Source: Hyphomicrobium sp. (GTDB taxonomy: Bacteria > Pseudomonadota > Alphaproteobacteria > Rhizobiales > Hyphomicrobiaceae). Taken from it: DNA of 40,767 bases. The stretch covers positions 1 to 40,767 of the forward strand of contig JABFRT010000063.1 of the NCBI GenBank assembly GCA_013141015.1, read 5' to 3'. The position numbers and the translations under genes were made by a program. The notes below the pieces were generated by a model. That model ran no database searches. It saw only the letters and a list, made by a program, of their open reading frames with translations, and had not been told where the DNA came from. Shown in pieces: positions 20,539 through 30,200 of this stretch; positions within the stretch are counted from its first letter, which is position 1, and each line of letters opens with the position of its first letter.

Positions 20539-20913
20539 TTGCGATTTCTTGTTGACGAATGCCTTTCCAAACACTTCGTCACGTATCTTCGGAACGCTGG
20601 CCACGATGTCATTTGGGTGCAGGAGGTTTGTCCAGCCGCTGACGATCACAGTGTTCTCGCTCTTGCGACGGCTGAGGGTAGAATTGTCGTCAGCCAAGAT
20701 TGGGACTTCGGAGAATTGGTTTTCAGGTTCGCACTGCCGGCCAAGGGAGTTGTTATTGTTCCGGTTCAAGCATTCGAAGATACGCTCGATGGAATTGCAG
20801 CTCACGCTACCAGCGTCATCCGGCATCTGGGCGAGAGTTGCATAGGGACACTAACGGTTATCGAACCGCACAAGACACGCCAACGGCGGCTTGACCGCGG
20901 TGAACTAGAATAG
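20539..20913 (+). CDS. DUF5615 PIN-like toxin
   Basis: A 124-residue PIN-like protein, probable ribonuclease toxin of the DUF433/DUF5615 pair. It starts with TTG at 20539; GGAG at 20526-20529, inside the antitoxin end, is its ribosome-binding site. Acidic residues of the PIN-like centre are visible: [11 protein letters not shown] (Asp/Glu at 5-6), [10 protein letters not shown] (Asp pair about 35-36) and SQDWDFGEL (Asp about 54-56). VVIVPVQAF and [17 protein letters not shown] complete the domain. No inactivating change is seen. The TTG start would keep toxin synthesis below that of the antitoxin. Confidence 0.9.
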   Translation: MRFLVDECLSKHFVTYLRNAGHDVIWVQEVCPAADDHSVLALATAEGRIVVSQDWDFGELVFRFALPAKGVVIVPVQAFEDTLDGIAAHATSVIRHLGESCIGTLTVIEPHKTRQRRLDRGELE

Positions 20914-20929
20914 AGTTGAAGGACACGTT

Positions 20930-22369
20930 ATGGGCAAGCCGACAGGATTTCTGGAACTCGACCGCGAAGACCGCAAGTATAAGCCGGTCGAAGAGCGCTT
21001 GAAGCACTACAAGGAATTTGTGGTGCCGCTGGCCGAGGGCGAGGTCAAAAAGCAGGCGTCGCGGTGCATGGATTGCGGTATTCCGTATTGCCACAACGGC
21101 TGCCCGGTCAACAATCAGATCCCCGATTGGAACGACCTCGTTTATCACAACGACTGGAGACAAGCGTCCGACAACCTGCACTCGACCAACAACTTCCCGG
21201 AAGTGACGGGCCGCATTTGCCCGGCACCCTGCGAAGCCGCGTGCACGCTCAACATCGACGACAAGCCGGTGACGATTAAAACCATCGAGTACTCGATTGC
21301 TGAACGCGCTTGGTCTGAAGGCTGGATTCAACCACAGCCGCCGGAAAAGAAGTCCGGCAAGAAGGTCGCGATCATCGGCTCGGGACCGGCAGGCTTAGCC
21401 GCTGCCCAGCAGCTGGCGCGCGTCGGCCACGATGTCCATGTTTATGAAAAGGCCCAGCGCCCAGGCGGCTTGCTTGTCTACGGCATCCCCGATTTCAAAA
21501 TGGAAAAAGACATCATCGCGCGCCGCGTCAAACAGATGGAAGCCGAAGGCGTGACCTTCCATTGCGGCGTCCATGTCGGCCAGGATTTGTCGGCGAAGTA
21601 TCTGGAATCGAAACACGACGCCGTGCTGCTGGCGATCGGGTCTGAACATCCGTTCGACTTCTTCGCGAAAGCACCCGGCCGCGAGCTCGACGGCATCCAC
21701 TACGCCATGGATTTCCTGCCCCAGCAGAACAAGCGCGTTGCTGGCGAAGCCCAGGCGCCCAAAACGCATGAACTGTCGGCCACCGGCAAGCACGTCATCG
21801 TGATCGGCGGCGGCGATACCGGCAGCGACTGCATCGGCACCTCGTTCCGTCAGGGTGCGAAAAGCGTGACGCAGCTTGAAATCATGCCGATGCCGCCGGA
21901 GAAGGAAAACAAGGCGCTCTCCTGGCCGCACTGGCCGATGAAGCTGCGCGTGTCGTCGTCTCAGGCCGAAGGCGCCAAGACCGAGTATTCGATTTCGACC
22001 ACTGGCTTCACGGGCGAAGGTGGCAAGGTCAAGCAGCTTCACTACACGCGCGTCAATTCAAACATGCAGCCGATCAAGGGCACGGAAGGTACGCTCGACG
22101 CCGACCTCGTGCTGTTCGCGATGGGCTTTGCAGGTCCGATTGAAAGCGACGTCGTCAAGGAACTGGCGCTTCCCGTCGTTGCGCGCGGCCGCTTCAAGGG
22201 CCTTGATGCAACCGATAAGGACTACAAGCTCTCGGCCTCGCCGAAGCTGTTCTGCGCCGGCGACATTCGCCGCGGGCAAAGCCTCGTCGTGTGGGCGATC
22301 CGCGAAGGCCGCCAGGCCGCGCACGCGATCGATACGTTCCTGATGGGCAAATCCACGCTGCCGCGGTGA
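20930..22369 (+). CDS. gltD: Glutamate synthase small subunit
   Basis: The 479-residue flavoprotein takes electrons from NADPH through FAD and Fe-S clusters to GltB. N-terminal cysteines for 4Fe-4S clusters: [20 protein letters not shown] (about residues 46-65) and [18 protein letters not shown] site: [16 protein letters not shown] (about 149). NADPH site: [22 protein letters not shown]-terminal [18 protein letters not shown] binds FAD. AAGGA lies 6 bases before ATG. Normally right behind gltB; here 1.17 kb with three other genes separates them, so it may depend on read-through or on a promoter within the insert. Confidence 0.97.
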   Translation: MGKPTGFLELDREDRKYKPVEERLKHYKEFVVPLAEGEVKKQASRCMDCGIPYCHNGCPVNNQIPDWNDLVYHNDWRQASDNLHSTNNFPEVTGRICPAPCEAACTLNIDDKPVTIKTIEYSIAERAWSEGWIQPQPPEKKSGKKVAIIGSGPAGLAAAQQLARVGHDVHVYEKAQRPGGLLVYGIPDFKMEKDIIARRVKQMEAEGVTFHCGVHVGQDLSAKYLESKHDAVLLAIGSEHPFDFFAKAPGRELDGIHYAMDFLPQQNKRVAGEAQAPKTHELSATGKHVIVIGGGDTGSDCIGTSFRQGAKSVTQLEIMPMPPEKENKALSWPHWPMKLRVSSSQAEGAKTEYSISTTGFTGEGGKVKQLHYTRVNSNMQPIKGTEGTLDADLVLFAMGFAGPIESDVVKELALPVVARGRFKGLDATDKDYKLSASPKLFCAGDIRRGQSLVVWAIREGRQAAHAIDTFLMGKSTLPR

Positions 22370-22878
22370 CGAGCGAAAACATCAAACGCGGGCTGGGGCC
22401 TTTGACATGCCCCAATGCCCGCGTTTTGATTCTAGGCTCTCTGCCGGGCGACTATTCCATCCGCCAGCAGCAGTACTACGCCCATCCGCAAAATCAGTTT
22501 TGGCGCATGCTGGCGGCGGTGTACGATGAGCCGCCGTGCATGACCTACGATGATAAGCGCGCACTGCTAACCCGGCATCGCATCGCGGTATGGGATGTTC
22601 TGGCCAGCGCCGAGCGTCCCGGCAGTCTCGATACAGCCATCCGCAATGGCGAGCCGAATGACATTCTCACTCTACTCGACGCGCAGCCCGATGTTCGCCG
22701 CATCGTCTGCAACGGCCAGAAGGCGCACGGGCTATTTCAGCGCCACTTCGGCCAAAAGTTGAATAATCTTTCACGCCCAATCTCCATCGCCTGTCTCCCC
22801 TCCACCAGCCCCGCCGCAACGCGCGCATTTGGCGAAAAGTTCGAAGAGTGGCGGGCGTTCTTGGACAATGGGCCGTGA
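22366..22878 (+). CDS. Hypoxanthine/uracil-DNA glycosylase family 6
   Basis: A 170-residue DNA repair enzyme of the uracil-DNA glycosylase superfamily, DNA-deoxyinosine glycosylase type, which removes deaminated bases. GTG 22366 overlaps the gltD stop (GTGA), giving translational coupling. Motif 1 region: [26 protein letters not shown], with the conserved Asn before [17 protein letters not shown]; and the C-terminal [11 protein letters not shown] motif 2 loop. Reason for pairing with gltD is not evident; convergent with the next gene 20 bases on. Confidence 0.85.
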   Translation: MTSENIKRGLGPLTCPNARVLILGSLPGDYSIRQQQYYAHPQNQFWRMLAAVYDEPPCMTYDDKRALLTRHRIAVWDVLASAERPGSLDTAIRNGEPNDILTLLDAQPDVRRIVCNGQKAHGLFQRHFGQKLNNLSRPISIACLPSTSPAATRAFGEKFEEWRAFLDNGP

Positions 22879-22897
22879 ACAATAGGCAGTCTCGCCG

Positions 22898-23296
22898 TTA
22901 CTTCTTCACAGTGCGCTGCCAATCGCCATTCACGCGCTCGAACATCACTGGGAAAAGGTTGGTCCTTGTCACTTCGCCAACTTTGCTTTGGCCTGTGACG
23001 AACAAAACCATGCCAAAAACGTATCTAAAATCGTTATCTAACTTAGAACGCAAACGCTCATCAAAGATTTTTTGAGCTATCCCAACCAACTCAGTCTCCG
23101 GGACGGGATTTCGAACAGCGATGACCGCTTGCATTCCGTAGCGATTTTTTCTTTCGCCGCGGACATCGGTCTCTGCAATTGCAATCTCGGCTACGCGCCT
23201 GACTGAGTAGGGACCAAGCACAGTGTCTCTAAATACATACCCGGCGACGGCTAACGCAATCGCCAGCAGGACCGCGTAACTCCACCAATCCTTCAC
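22898..23296 (-). CDS. Membrane-anchored hypothetical protein
   Basis: A 132-residue protein with one N-terminal membrane segment (about residues 6-23, YAVLLAIALAVAGYVF) and a ~105-residue outer part (GPYSVRRVAEIAIAETDVRG...). No family recognised. The outer part alternates strands and helices and ends basic (QRTVKK). Its GC content is below that of its neighbours. Possibly an accessory gene of the same inserted kind as 12175-12585. Confidence 0.65.
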   Translation of the reverse strand: MKDWWSYAVLLAIALAVAGYVFRDTVLGPYSVRRVAEIAIAETDVRGERKNRYGMQAVIAVRNPVPETELVGIAQKIFDERLRSKLDNDFRYVFGMVLFVTGQSKVGEVTRTNLFPVMFERVNGDWQRTVKK

Positions 23297-23332
23297 GGTA
23301 TTGCCCCTATTGGATAGTGCACAGAAGCACCC

Positions 23333-24730
23333 TCACCCCTTCGGCGCGGCCGCCGGTTGACCTGCGGGAACAGCGCCCGGCGCTTGGCTCGACGCATCGC
23401 CCTTGGCGGGCCAGGAGACGTCATCGGCCCGGCCGGGTTTCGGTGTCAGGCGCTCACCTTTGACCAGCAAACGGAAATATGGCGCCTGCGTCGGCGATAG
23501 TTTGCCCTTCGACTGTTTGCTGTTTGGCGCAATCGACGTCATCAGCGTCAACCCGCCCGCGATCTGATCGATCAGCAAATCGCCAGCCTGGCCACCACTT
23601 TCGCGGCGCGCCATCAAAGCAACAACAGACGCCGGAATGGCGGGCCGCACGATATCAACGCTTGTTGATTCTTCCTTGCCGCCAGCGCCCACGATTTTGA
23701 GCGTGATCTTGCCGTTGTCGGCCTTCTGGTCGCCCGACGCATCCGCTGTCGCTGATGCAGCGGCCGAAAGCCCATCTGTCTTTGCGGCCTTGACCAAGGG
23801 CGTCGCCGCACTTTGCCCGGTCATCGCAGCGTCCGCTGCAGGAGACGACGGCGCGGGCGTCTTCACCGCGTTATCAGGATTGATTTTGACCTGTTCGGCT
23901 TCCGCGCCAAGCAGCGGCACATTGCGGTTGCTTTTCGCTTGATTGAGATCGCGGCGTAGATCCTTTTCAACGAAGTGCGCGAGCTTGCGGTTTCCAGCTT
24001 CCGTGAAGTGAATGCCATCGGGCTCACGCAACACGCGGATCTTGCCCGCGAGATCCGGGCCATAGGCTGAGTATGCACCCGATTCATCAGCGAAGCCGCC
24101 CGCCGCGTCGATGTACTTGAAGCCATTTAGGTAGGCGCGCTCGCGGATCGCCTCGTTCATCACTTGTGCCTGCTCGTTGGCGTCGATGCGTGACAGGTTC
24201 GGCAGCCCAACCCAGTAGACGCCGGCGTTGCGGCGCTTGACCGCCTTCATCAAGCGGTCGAGACGTTGCGTATATTCCGCCACCCAGTCTGGGCTGGCAA
24301 TCGGCACGCGGCGTCCAGCTTCATTCTTGAATGATACGCGGTCATCTTCGCCCATCATGACGACGGCGATGTTTAACGGGTCGCGCGCGATAGCATCTTC
24401 GAAGGCTTTGGCCTTGACCTCGAAGTCCGGCGCCATGATGCCGGAGAATTCACTGACCTTGCGTTGAATGTTAAGCCGCGTGTCTGTGCCCATCGCTTCA
24501 ACGAGGCCGGTCAGGATGCCGTCTGCAAACGTGTCGCCGATGATGCGCACATGATAGACGTCACCTTCCGGGAACGGCGTCAAATAGCTCGCCGCCGTAT
24601 CATCCTCAACCGCGGCGGCTGGCGTCGTGAACACCACGCTGGCTGCCGCAAGGCCCACAACCACACCCGCAACCGCGAAGACAGATGCAGCAGAAAACGC
24701 GCGAAGCTTGCTGGTGGCCGATGACATCAT
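23333..24730 (-). CDS. DUF459 SGNH-hydrolase-like exported protein with altered active-site blocks
   Basis: A 465-residue periplasmic protein. Signal peptide: about residues 10-40, ending AAA-VEDD. The SGNH domain (about 55-270) is of DUF459 type, related to acyl-esterases acting on envelope glycans. Block I reads RIIGDTFADG, with Thr where the catalytic Ser of GDS is expected; block III reads MMGEDDR, with Glu-Asp in place of the usual GxND; block V keeps DGIHFTEAGN (Asp, His). Thus activity is doubtful or changed. A long Ala/Lys/Asp-rich C-terminal region (about 275-465) has no known domain. It lies just after the lytic transglycosylase on the same strand (106 bases). Confidence 0.8.
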   Translation of the reverse strand: MMSSATSKLRAFSAASVFAVAGVVVGLAAASVVFTTPAAAVEDDTAASYLTPFPEGDVYHVRIIGDTFADGILTGLVEAMGTDTRLNIQRKVSEFSGIMAPDFEVKAKAFEDAIARDPLNIAVVMMGEDDRVSFKNEAGRRVPIASPDWVAEYTQRLDRLMKAVKRRNAGVYWVGLPNLSRIDANEQAQVMNEAIRERAYLNGFKYIDAAGGFADESGAYSAYGPDLAGKIRVLREPDGIHFTEAGNRKLAHFVEKDLRRDLNQAKSNRNVPLLGAEAEQVKINPDNAVKTPAPSSPAADAAMTGQSAATPLVKAAKTDGLSAAASATADASGDQKADNGKITLKIVGAGGKEESTSVDIVRPAIPASVVALMARRESGGQAGDLLIDQIAGGLTLMTSIAPNSKQSKGKLSPTQAPYFRLLVKGERLTPKPGRADDVSWPAKGDASSQAPGAVPAGQPAAAPKG

Positions 24731-24836
24731 GGGCTTTTGACTTCATGCCTCCCGGCAAATCACAGTGCAAATCTGGCCGAATTCTAGACGGTTCACCGGC
24801 CCGTTCCAAATGCCAAATGCCGGTTGTGATCAGCTC

Positions 24837-26105
24837 TTACCGGCCGGCCTGCGCATCGGCATGAGCCAACACGCCATCGGACGGCCAGCAATCGATCCGC
24901 AACCCCTTGGCTTTTTGATAGAGGCCTATTTGCTTGCGCGTATTGGAGCCGATCTTTCCGTCGGTTTTGTCCATCGGATAGCCGAGCGCCTTGAGCCGAG
25001 CTTGCAGATCATGGACGGTCCGCGTTTTCGGCTGCTCAAAGGCCTTCCACGGCGTCGCAAAATCACCGCCGCCGCGAATCCGGTCGGCTAAGTGTCCGAC
25101 GAACAGCGCATAAAGATCAGACGTGTTGTAGAGGCGGATGACTTTGAAGTTTTCAGGTGCCAGGAACGCCGGGCCATAAGCCCCCGCCGGCATCATCAGG
25201 TAAGCGACTTGGGCAAGCTCCGCGGCGCTGAACGCCTTCTTCTTGGCGGGCTGATATCCAAGCCGCAACCATTCCGAAATCGGCCGCGCGTCGGGGGGGC
25301 CTTCCAGCGAGCAATCTGTTTTGCCATTCAAGACCTCATAGCCCCACGCTTCGCCGCGCACCCAACCCTTGCCCTGCAATTGGCGGGCAGCGGATGCCAG
25401 CGCATCTGGGATCGAGCGCCAGATATCGGTCTTGCCGTCACCGTCGCCGTCGGCTGCGTGCTTGAAATACTCGGTCGGCATGAATTGCGTCAGGCCGACA
25501 GCGCCCGCCCATGACGATTTCATGTCGGAGCGTGGAACGCCGGCTTGCAGCATCTTGATGGCTGCGATCAACTCCTGACGGAACATATCCTTGCGGCGGC
25601 CTTTGTAGCTGAGCGTCGCCAGTACGCGGATCGCATCATGCGGCAGCGTGTAAGAACCATACGCCGTCTCACGTCCCCAGATCGCCACCAGAATGTAAGG
25701 ATCTACACCGCTTGTCTTTTCTATACGGCTCAAGGCCACCGCGTGCTGTTTGAAAAACGTGCGGCCTTGGGCGGCGAGTTTTTCCATGTACGGCTTTGAC
25801 AGATAGTCGGCGGCGGTCTTGGTGAACTCGGCTTGGCCTGCGTTATCGACCTTCGGCTTGTCGTCCAACTGCAAATCGGGGAGCTTGTAGTCGGGCTCAA
25901 GTCCGGCAATAGCTGCGTCGAATGTCTTGCGCGACACGCCCTCGGCCTGCACGTCCGGCCACACGCCTTGCAGGAACGCGTTAAAGCCCTCATCCGCGCG
26001 CGCGGATCCGCTTGAATGCAGCAGCAGGAGCCCGGCCATCAGACCGGCGCCGGTCAACGTGCGCGCGAAAGCCGGTAGACGATTGAAGAATGAGGTGGTG
26101 GACAA
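24837..26105 (-). CDS. Membrane-associated lytic murein transglycosylase B-type
   Basis: It cuts peptidoglycan between MurNAc and GlcNAc, leaving anhydro-MurNAc. I start at TTG 26105, which has GGAG 7 bases upstream and gives a clean signal peptide (STTSFFNRLPAFARTL, hydrophobic core, cut at ARA-DEG). The frame can be extended to 26207, but that part runs through a terminator hairpin. The 422-residue protein has an SLT_2 domain with the catalytic Glu in GRETAYGSY and GAVGLTQFMPTEY, plus a calcium-like DGDGDGKTDIW loop. The C-terminal peptidoglycan-binding domain shows LKALGYPMDKTDGKIGSNTR. It shares its strand with the DUF459 gene. Confidence 0.9.
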   Translation of the reverse strand: MSTTSFFNRLPAFARTLTGAGLMAGLLLLHSSGSARADEGFNAFLQGVWPDVQAEGVSRKTFDAAIAGLEPDYKLPDLQLDDKPKVDNAGQAEFTKTAADYLSKPYMEKLAAQGRTFFKQHAVALSRIEKTSGVDPYILVAIWGRETAYGSYTLPHDAIRVLATLSYKGRRKDMFRQELIAAIKMLQAGVPRSDMKSSWAGAVGLTQFMPTEYFKHAADGDGDGKTDIWRSIPDALASAARQLQGKGWVRGEAWGYEVLNGKTDCSLEGPPDARPISEWLRLGYQPAKKKAFSAAELAQVAYLMMPAGAYGPAFLAPENFKVIRLYNTSDLYALFVGHLADRIRGGGDFATPWKAFEQPKTRTVHDLQARLKALGYPMDKTDGKIGSNTRKQIGLYQKAKGLRIDCWPSDGVLAHADAQAGR

Positions 26106-26121
26106 GTGTCGCTCCAAAGCC

Positions 26122-26158
26122 AAAAAGCCTGCCGCGGGATGTCTCCCACAACAGGCTT
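26122..26158 (-). terminator. Terminator between galE and the transglycosylase
   Basis: On the minus strand AAGCCTG (26158-26152) and CAGGCTT (26131-26125) pair, with an inner GGGA/TCCC pair, and five T follow. It would end the galE transcript and supports the downstream TTG start of the transglycosylase. Confidence 0.7.
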
Positions 26159-26271
26159 TCACCATGCGGCTATTCGGGGCTTTTTTGCGGCTGTTGAGTG
26201 CTTCCATAAAAGGCCTGTCCTCGCGAAGGCGGGGAGGGCAACCGGTTTTCCCAAAAGAAGCCTGGCAGACC

Positions 26272-27264
26272 CTAAGAGGCAGCTTTCAACTGATCGACGC
26301 GCTTTTCCCAAGCCAACGCCTGAGTGACGATTTTGTCTAAGTCGTCGTGCTCCGGGATCCAGCCAAGTTCGCCGCGGATTTTGGCCGACGCGGCGACGAT
26401 AGCCGCCGGATCGCCAGGGCGGCGCGGCGACATTTTGACCTTGAAATCAACGCCTGACGCGCGCTTCACGGCGGCGATGACTTCGTGCACTGAGAAGCCC
26501 TTCGAGTAGCCGCAATTATAGATGTTCGATTTGCCGCCCTTACGCAGATGGGCGAGCGCTGCCATGTGCGCCCGTGCCAGATCCTTGACGTGGATGTAGT
26601 CGCGCACGCAGGTGCCGTCGTGGGTCGGATAATCTGTTCCGAACACTTCCATTTGCATGCGTTTGCCGAGCGCCGTCTCGCACGCGACCTTGATCAAGTG
26701 CGTGGCTTTCGGCGTCGACTGGCCGGAGCGGCCCTTGGGGTCGGCGCCCGCCACGTTGAAATAGCGCAGAGCCACGAAGCGGAAATCATGGGCGTTGGCA
26801 GTGTCTGTCAGCATGATTTCGGTCATCAGCTTCGACGACCCGTAGGGTGACATCGGCGCCGGCGTCGCGGTTTCGGTAACCGGATTTTCCTGCGGGTTGC
26901 CGTAGACGGCAGCGGTAGATGAGAAAATGAAATTCTTGACGCCCGTTTCAACCGCGCACTGAATGAGACCGCGCGATTTGACGGTGTTGTTGAGATAATA
27001 ACCGAGCGGATCGGCGACCGATTCCGGCACAACAATCGAGCCCGCAAAATGGATGATTGCCTTGACACCGTTCGCCTTGATGACCGCTTTTACGAGTTCG
27101 GTATCTTCAATATCGCCGACGACGAGAGTTGCACCCGGCGCAACCGCCCAGCGGAACCCGGTTGACAGATTATCGATAACGACGGCCTTTTCGCCGGCAT
27201 CCAAAAGTTCAAGTACCATATGGCTGCCGATATATCCGGCGCCGCCTGTGACGAGTACGGTCAT
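26272..27264 (-). CDS. galE: UDP-glucose 4-epimerase
   Basis: It interconverts UDP-glucose and UDP-galactose for polysaccharide and LPS synthesis. The 330-residue SDR protein has the NAD site VTGGAGYIGSHM (residues 4-15), GDIED, the catalytic Ser in FSSTAAVYG, and Tyr/Lys in YGSSK (Y-x3-K). LRYFNVAGADPKGRSG and YIHVKDLARAH are typical. It is divergent from galU, whose product is its substrate. Confidence 0.95.
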   Translation of the reverse strand: MTVLVTGGAGYIGSHMVLELLDAGEKAVVIDNLSTGFRWAVAPGATLVVGDIEDTELVKAVIKANGVKAIIHFAGSIVVPESVADPLGYYLNNTVKSRGLIQCAVETGVKNFIFSSTAAVYGNPQENPVTETATPAPMSPYGSSKLMTEIMLTDTANAHDFRFVALRYFNVAGADPKGRSGQSTPKATHLIKVACETALGKRMQMEVFGTDYPTHDGTCVRDYIHVKDLARAHMAALAHLRKGGKSNIYNCGYSKGFSVHEVIAAVKRASGVDFKVKMSPRRPGDPAAIVAASAKIRGELGWIPEHDDLDKIVTQALAWEKRVDQLKAAS

Positions 27265-27447
27265 TGTTGCAACTTTGCTCCGAGTTCTATAGGCACGCTT
27301 GGCTTACCGCAGCCGGACCACACGCCGTTCGTTATTCCGGCACAATGCGGCATTAACCGCCGGGTGGGCATGGGAATGCAAGATGTACACCCCGCCCGCC
27401 TACCACAACAAAGTTTAAGGCCCATTTAGACGTGCCCGGAGAGTTGC
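27265..27447. promoter_or_regulatory. Divergent galE-galU intergenic region
   Basis: 183 bases that must hold promoters for both genes. GGAGAG (27438-27443) is the galU ribosome-binding site. A stretch around 27334-27372 has imperfect CCGGC/GCCGG pairs. I cannot place -35/-10 boxes with confidence. Confidence 0.4.
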
Positions 27448-28332
27448 ATGACCCGCCCTGTGAAGCCAATCCGCAAAGCTGTATTTCCGGTCGCCGGCCT
27501 CGGCACGCGGTTCCTGCCGGCCACCAAGGCCATGCCCAAAGAAATGCTGACCGTCGTCGACCGCCCGGTGATCCAGCACGTGGTTGATGAAGCCCGCTCG
27601 GCTGGCATCGAACATTTCATTTTTGTGACCGGCCGCAACAAGGGCGTGATCGAAGACCACTTCGATAGCCAATACGAACTTGAGCGCACGCTCGCCGACC
27701 GCGGCAAAAAATCCGAGCTTGCCAATCTGATTAACGATCTGCCGGGCGCTGGACAAACAAGCTTCACCCGCCAGCAGGCGCCGCTCGGCCTTGGCCATGC
27801 GGTCTGGTGTGCGCGCGATATTGTCGGTGACGAACCCTTTGCATTGCTTTTGCCGGACATGCTGCATCACGCCAAGTCGCCGTGTCTGGCGGACATGATG
27901 AAAGCCTACAGCGAACACGGCGGAAATCTGGTCGCGGTCGCACCCGTGCCGGAAGACCAGACCCATCAGTACGGCATTGTCGGCGTCAAGGACGCTAAAG
28001 CCAAAGTCTCGCCGATTACCAAAATGGTCGAGAAGCCGGCCCGCGGTTCGGCGCCGTCGAACCTGCACATCACCGGACGCTATATTCTGCAGCCTGAAAT
28101 CTTCGGGCTTCTTGCAAACCAAGAGCGCGGCGCAGGCGGCGAAATCCAGCTGACGGACTCCATGATCCAGCTGATGGACGATGCGCGCCAGCCATTCCAC
28201 GCGGTCCGCTTTGACGGCACCATTTACGATTGCGGCTCGAAGATCGGCTTCCTGACCGCCAACGTCGCCTATGCGCTGGCTCGCGACGGGCTTGGCACGG
28301 AACTGCGCACCGAACTCAAGAAGTTGCTCTGA
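27448..28332 (+). CDS. galU: UTP-glucose-1-phosphate uridylyltransferase
   Basis: It makes UDP-glucose from UTP and glucose 1-phosphate for exopolysaccharide, capsule and LPS. The 294-residue protein has [20 protein letters not shown] (nucleotide-binding signature, residues ~10-29), [29 protein letters not shown], and [11 protein letters not shown]-like [16 protein letters not shown] 5 bases before ATG. Ends 11 bases before the convergent BBP2 gene. Confidence 0.96.
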   Translation: MTRPVKPIRKAVFPVAGLGTRFLPATKAMPKEMLTVVDRPVIQHVVDEARSAGIEHFIFVTGRNKGVIEDHFDSQYELERTLADRGKKSELANLINDLPGAGQTSFTRQQAPLGLGHAVWCARDIVGDEPFALLLPDMLHHAKSPCLADMMKAYSEHGGNLVAVAPVPEDQTHQYGIVGVKDAKAKVSPITKMVEKPARGSAPSNLHITGRYILQPEIFGLLANQERGAGGEIQLTDSMIQLMDDARQPFHAVRFDGTIYDCGSKIGFLTANVAYALARDGLGTELRTELKKLL

Positions 28333-28343
28333 CGGGTCTGGTG

Positions 28344-29996
28344 CTAACGGCGGATACGCAGTCCGAGGTGCACTTCATCGGACTCGTAGTCGCTTGCAGA
28401 GCCAACGGCATCAAAGCTCGCATGCGCGTAGCGCCCATACAAAATGGCATCGCGGTTGAGGAAATATTCAAGCCCCAACGTTGAGCGCAATTCCCCCTCG
28501 TTAATTGTACCGTCTTCTGAATTCTGCGTCGAATAGGTGAGACCCGCCGATGCGATTAAGTATTTGCGCACGCTGTGGCGCACCTCAATACCGGCCGAGC
28601 GCGCGAACGATCCCCCCACTCCGGCAGTCGTCGTTTCGCTGACATCCGACCGAGCGGTCAGCAGCACCGAGGTCAACTCGGCCGGCCGCCATGTTGCGTT
28701 GGCGTCGAATATCAGCCCGTCTATCGCGCTCAAACGTTCATCATCTGGCGCTTGCACACCATATCCTAAGCTGACCTCACCGCGCAAAATTTGGCCCGTA
28801 TTGCCAAACGAAAGACCGGCCCGGTAGCGCGCACCATCCGACGAGCGGTTGATCAAATCGGTCGCGGCGGCCGTGTCGTAGTTGCGCTGATTGATCGCCA
28901 CTTCGCTGAACACCGACAACGTCGGCTTCAATTCCCAGGTGGCGCGCACAGCTTGTTCGGTTTGTGTGTAGCCGCGATCATCGTTGCTCGTTATCGCGCC
29001 GAGGTTCTGCGTGTCGCCGTAGGCAAAGTCGCTGACGCCGCCGCGCAACTGCATGGACAAGCGGTTGAATCGATGATTAAGGGATATCTCCGCCCTCTCT
29101 ATCGTCTGCTTGGCGCGCGTGCCGACTGAACTTGCGTCGAGTGCCGAGCGGCTCTCCGGCGTCTGTTCGTGGCTCAGCACCGCCTGCAGGTTGGTGCGCC
29201 GCGCAATATCAAGCCGGCCGCGCGTTTCAACCAGATAGCTCTTGTCGTTTTCGGTGTCGTATTCGCTGAAATAGCTGAAGCCGCCGGTTGCGCGGAATTC
29301 AAGCGCGTGGCGCGACCAGTTCGAGACAAGCCGCGTTGATGGTTTCAAATCAAACGCCTTATCGGACAGCGATTTTGGCGCGCGAAACACGTTGGAATAC
29401 CAAGATCCGCCGATCTCCAATTCCGGAAACATCACGAACGTGCCGATCTTAATGCCAACCGGATCATACGGCTCTCGCCGGAACAACCGCGTCGTCGCCC
29501 GGTTGTCGCGAACCGGATCGATGTCTTCGATCTGAAACAGCAGCGGGTCGTGCCCTGCTGGTGGATTTTCAAAGATTGCCACGTCTTCCGGCGGGCGGGT
29601 GTCGACGGTTGACGGATCAGTGCCGTCTTCAGGCGGCAATGGCTCGCCCACATCAACAATGCCGTCACGCAGCTGCGTGGGGCCATCGTCAGCGGTCAAA
29701 TCGCCATCCTGAACAACGGGCCGCTGGCCCGCACGCGGCACGGGATCCATGCCATCCTGTTCGGGCTGCACTTCGCCGGGGTCGTCTTGCGGAATGGGCG
29801 GCGGAATGCCGGGCGCGGCATAGGCGTCATCTAAATTCTGGTCAGTGCCGCGGACGCGATTGAAACCCGAGGGAGCGCTGCCCGAATCAATTGTCGCGCG
29901 CGGCCGGTCTTGCGCATGCGCAGATGCTCCCAGCGCGCCAAGAAGCAGCGCCACCGATAGTCCAACCGTAAACCAAGCTATGCGCCGGTCGCCCAT
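28344..29996 (-). CDS. Outer-membrane beta-barrel protein (BBP2_2-like)
   Basis: A 550-residue outer-membrane protein from ATG 29996; the frame extends twenty codons further without signal. The signal peptide is MGDRRIAWFTVGLSVALLLG with a cut at AHA-QDR. A ~130-residue Pro/Asp-rich linker (IPPPIPQDDPGEVQPEQDG) leads to the barrel (from about 175), seen as alternating amphipathic strands and turn motifs, ending with an aromatic/basic strand (HLGLRIRR). The group is the putative beta-barrel porin 2 family, often beside polysaccharide genes in Hyphomicrobiales. Here it lies between galU and the KpsF gene, so a role in surface polysaccharide export or anchoring is plausible but not shown. Confidence 0.75.
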   Translation of the reverse strand: MGDRRIAWFTVGLSVALLLGALGASAHAQDRPRATIDSGSAPSGFNRVRGTDQNLDDAYAAPGIPPPIPQDDPGEVQPEQDGMDPVPRAGQRPVVQDGDLTADDGPTQLRDGIVDVGEPLPPEDGTDPSTVDTRPPEDVAIFENPPAGHDPLLFQIEDIDPVRDNRATTRLFRREPYDPVGIKIGTFVMFPELEIGGSWYSNVFRAPKSLSDKAFDLKPSTRLVSNWSRHALEFRATGGFSYFSEYDTENDKSYLVETRGRLDIARRTNLQAVLSHEQTPESRSALDASSVGTRAKQTIERAEISLNHRFNRLSMQLRGGVSDFAYGDTQNLGAITSNDDRGYTQTEQAVRATWELKPTLSVFSEVAINQRNYDTAAATDLINRSSDGARYRAGLSFGNTGQILRGEVSLGYGVQAPDDERLSAIDGLIFDANATWRPAELTSVLLTARSDVSETTTAGVGGSFARSAGIEVRHSVRKYLIASAGLTYSTQNSEDGTINEGELRSTLGLEYFLNRDAILYGRYAHASFDAVGSASDYESDEVHLGLRIRR

Positions 29997-30200
29997 CTCT
30001 GCGGCGTCCTCATGACATAAGACCACACGAACGCATACAGAAAGACCGCTCGACATTAGGAAGCCTTAGTTAATTCCGGCTTAAGCGGTGGGGAAGCTGC
30101 GATGCCGGTGGCAGCCCTGCGCCGTTCTTGCTACACAGCAGAACCTATTTCCGGCGACGCGCCTTAGAATTTCGCGCACCTACTTCCGGCTGAGAGCTGA

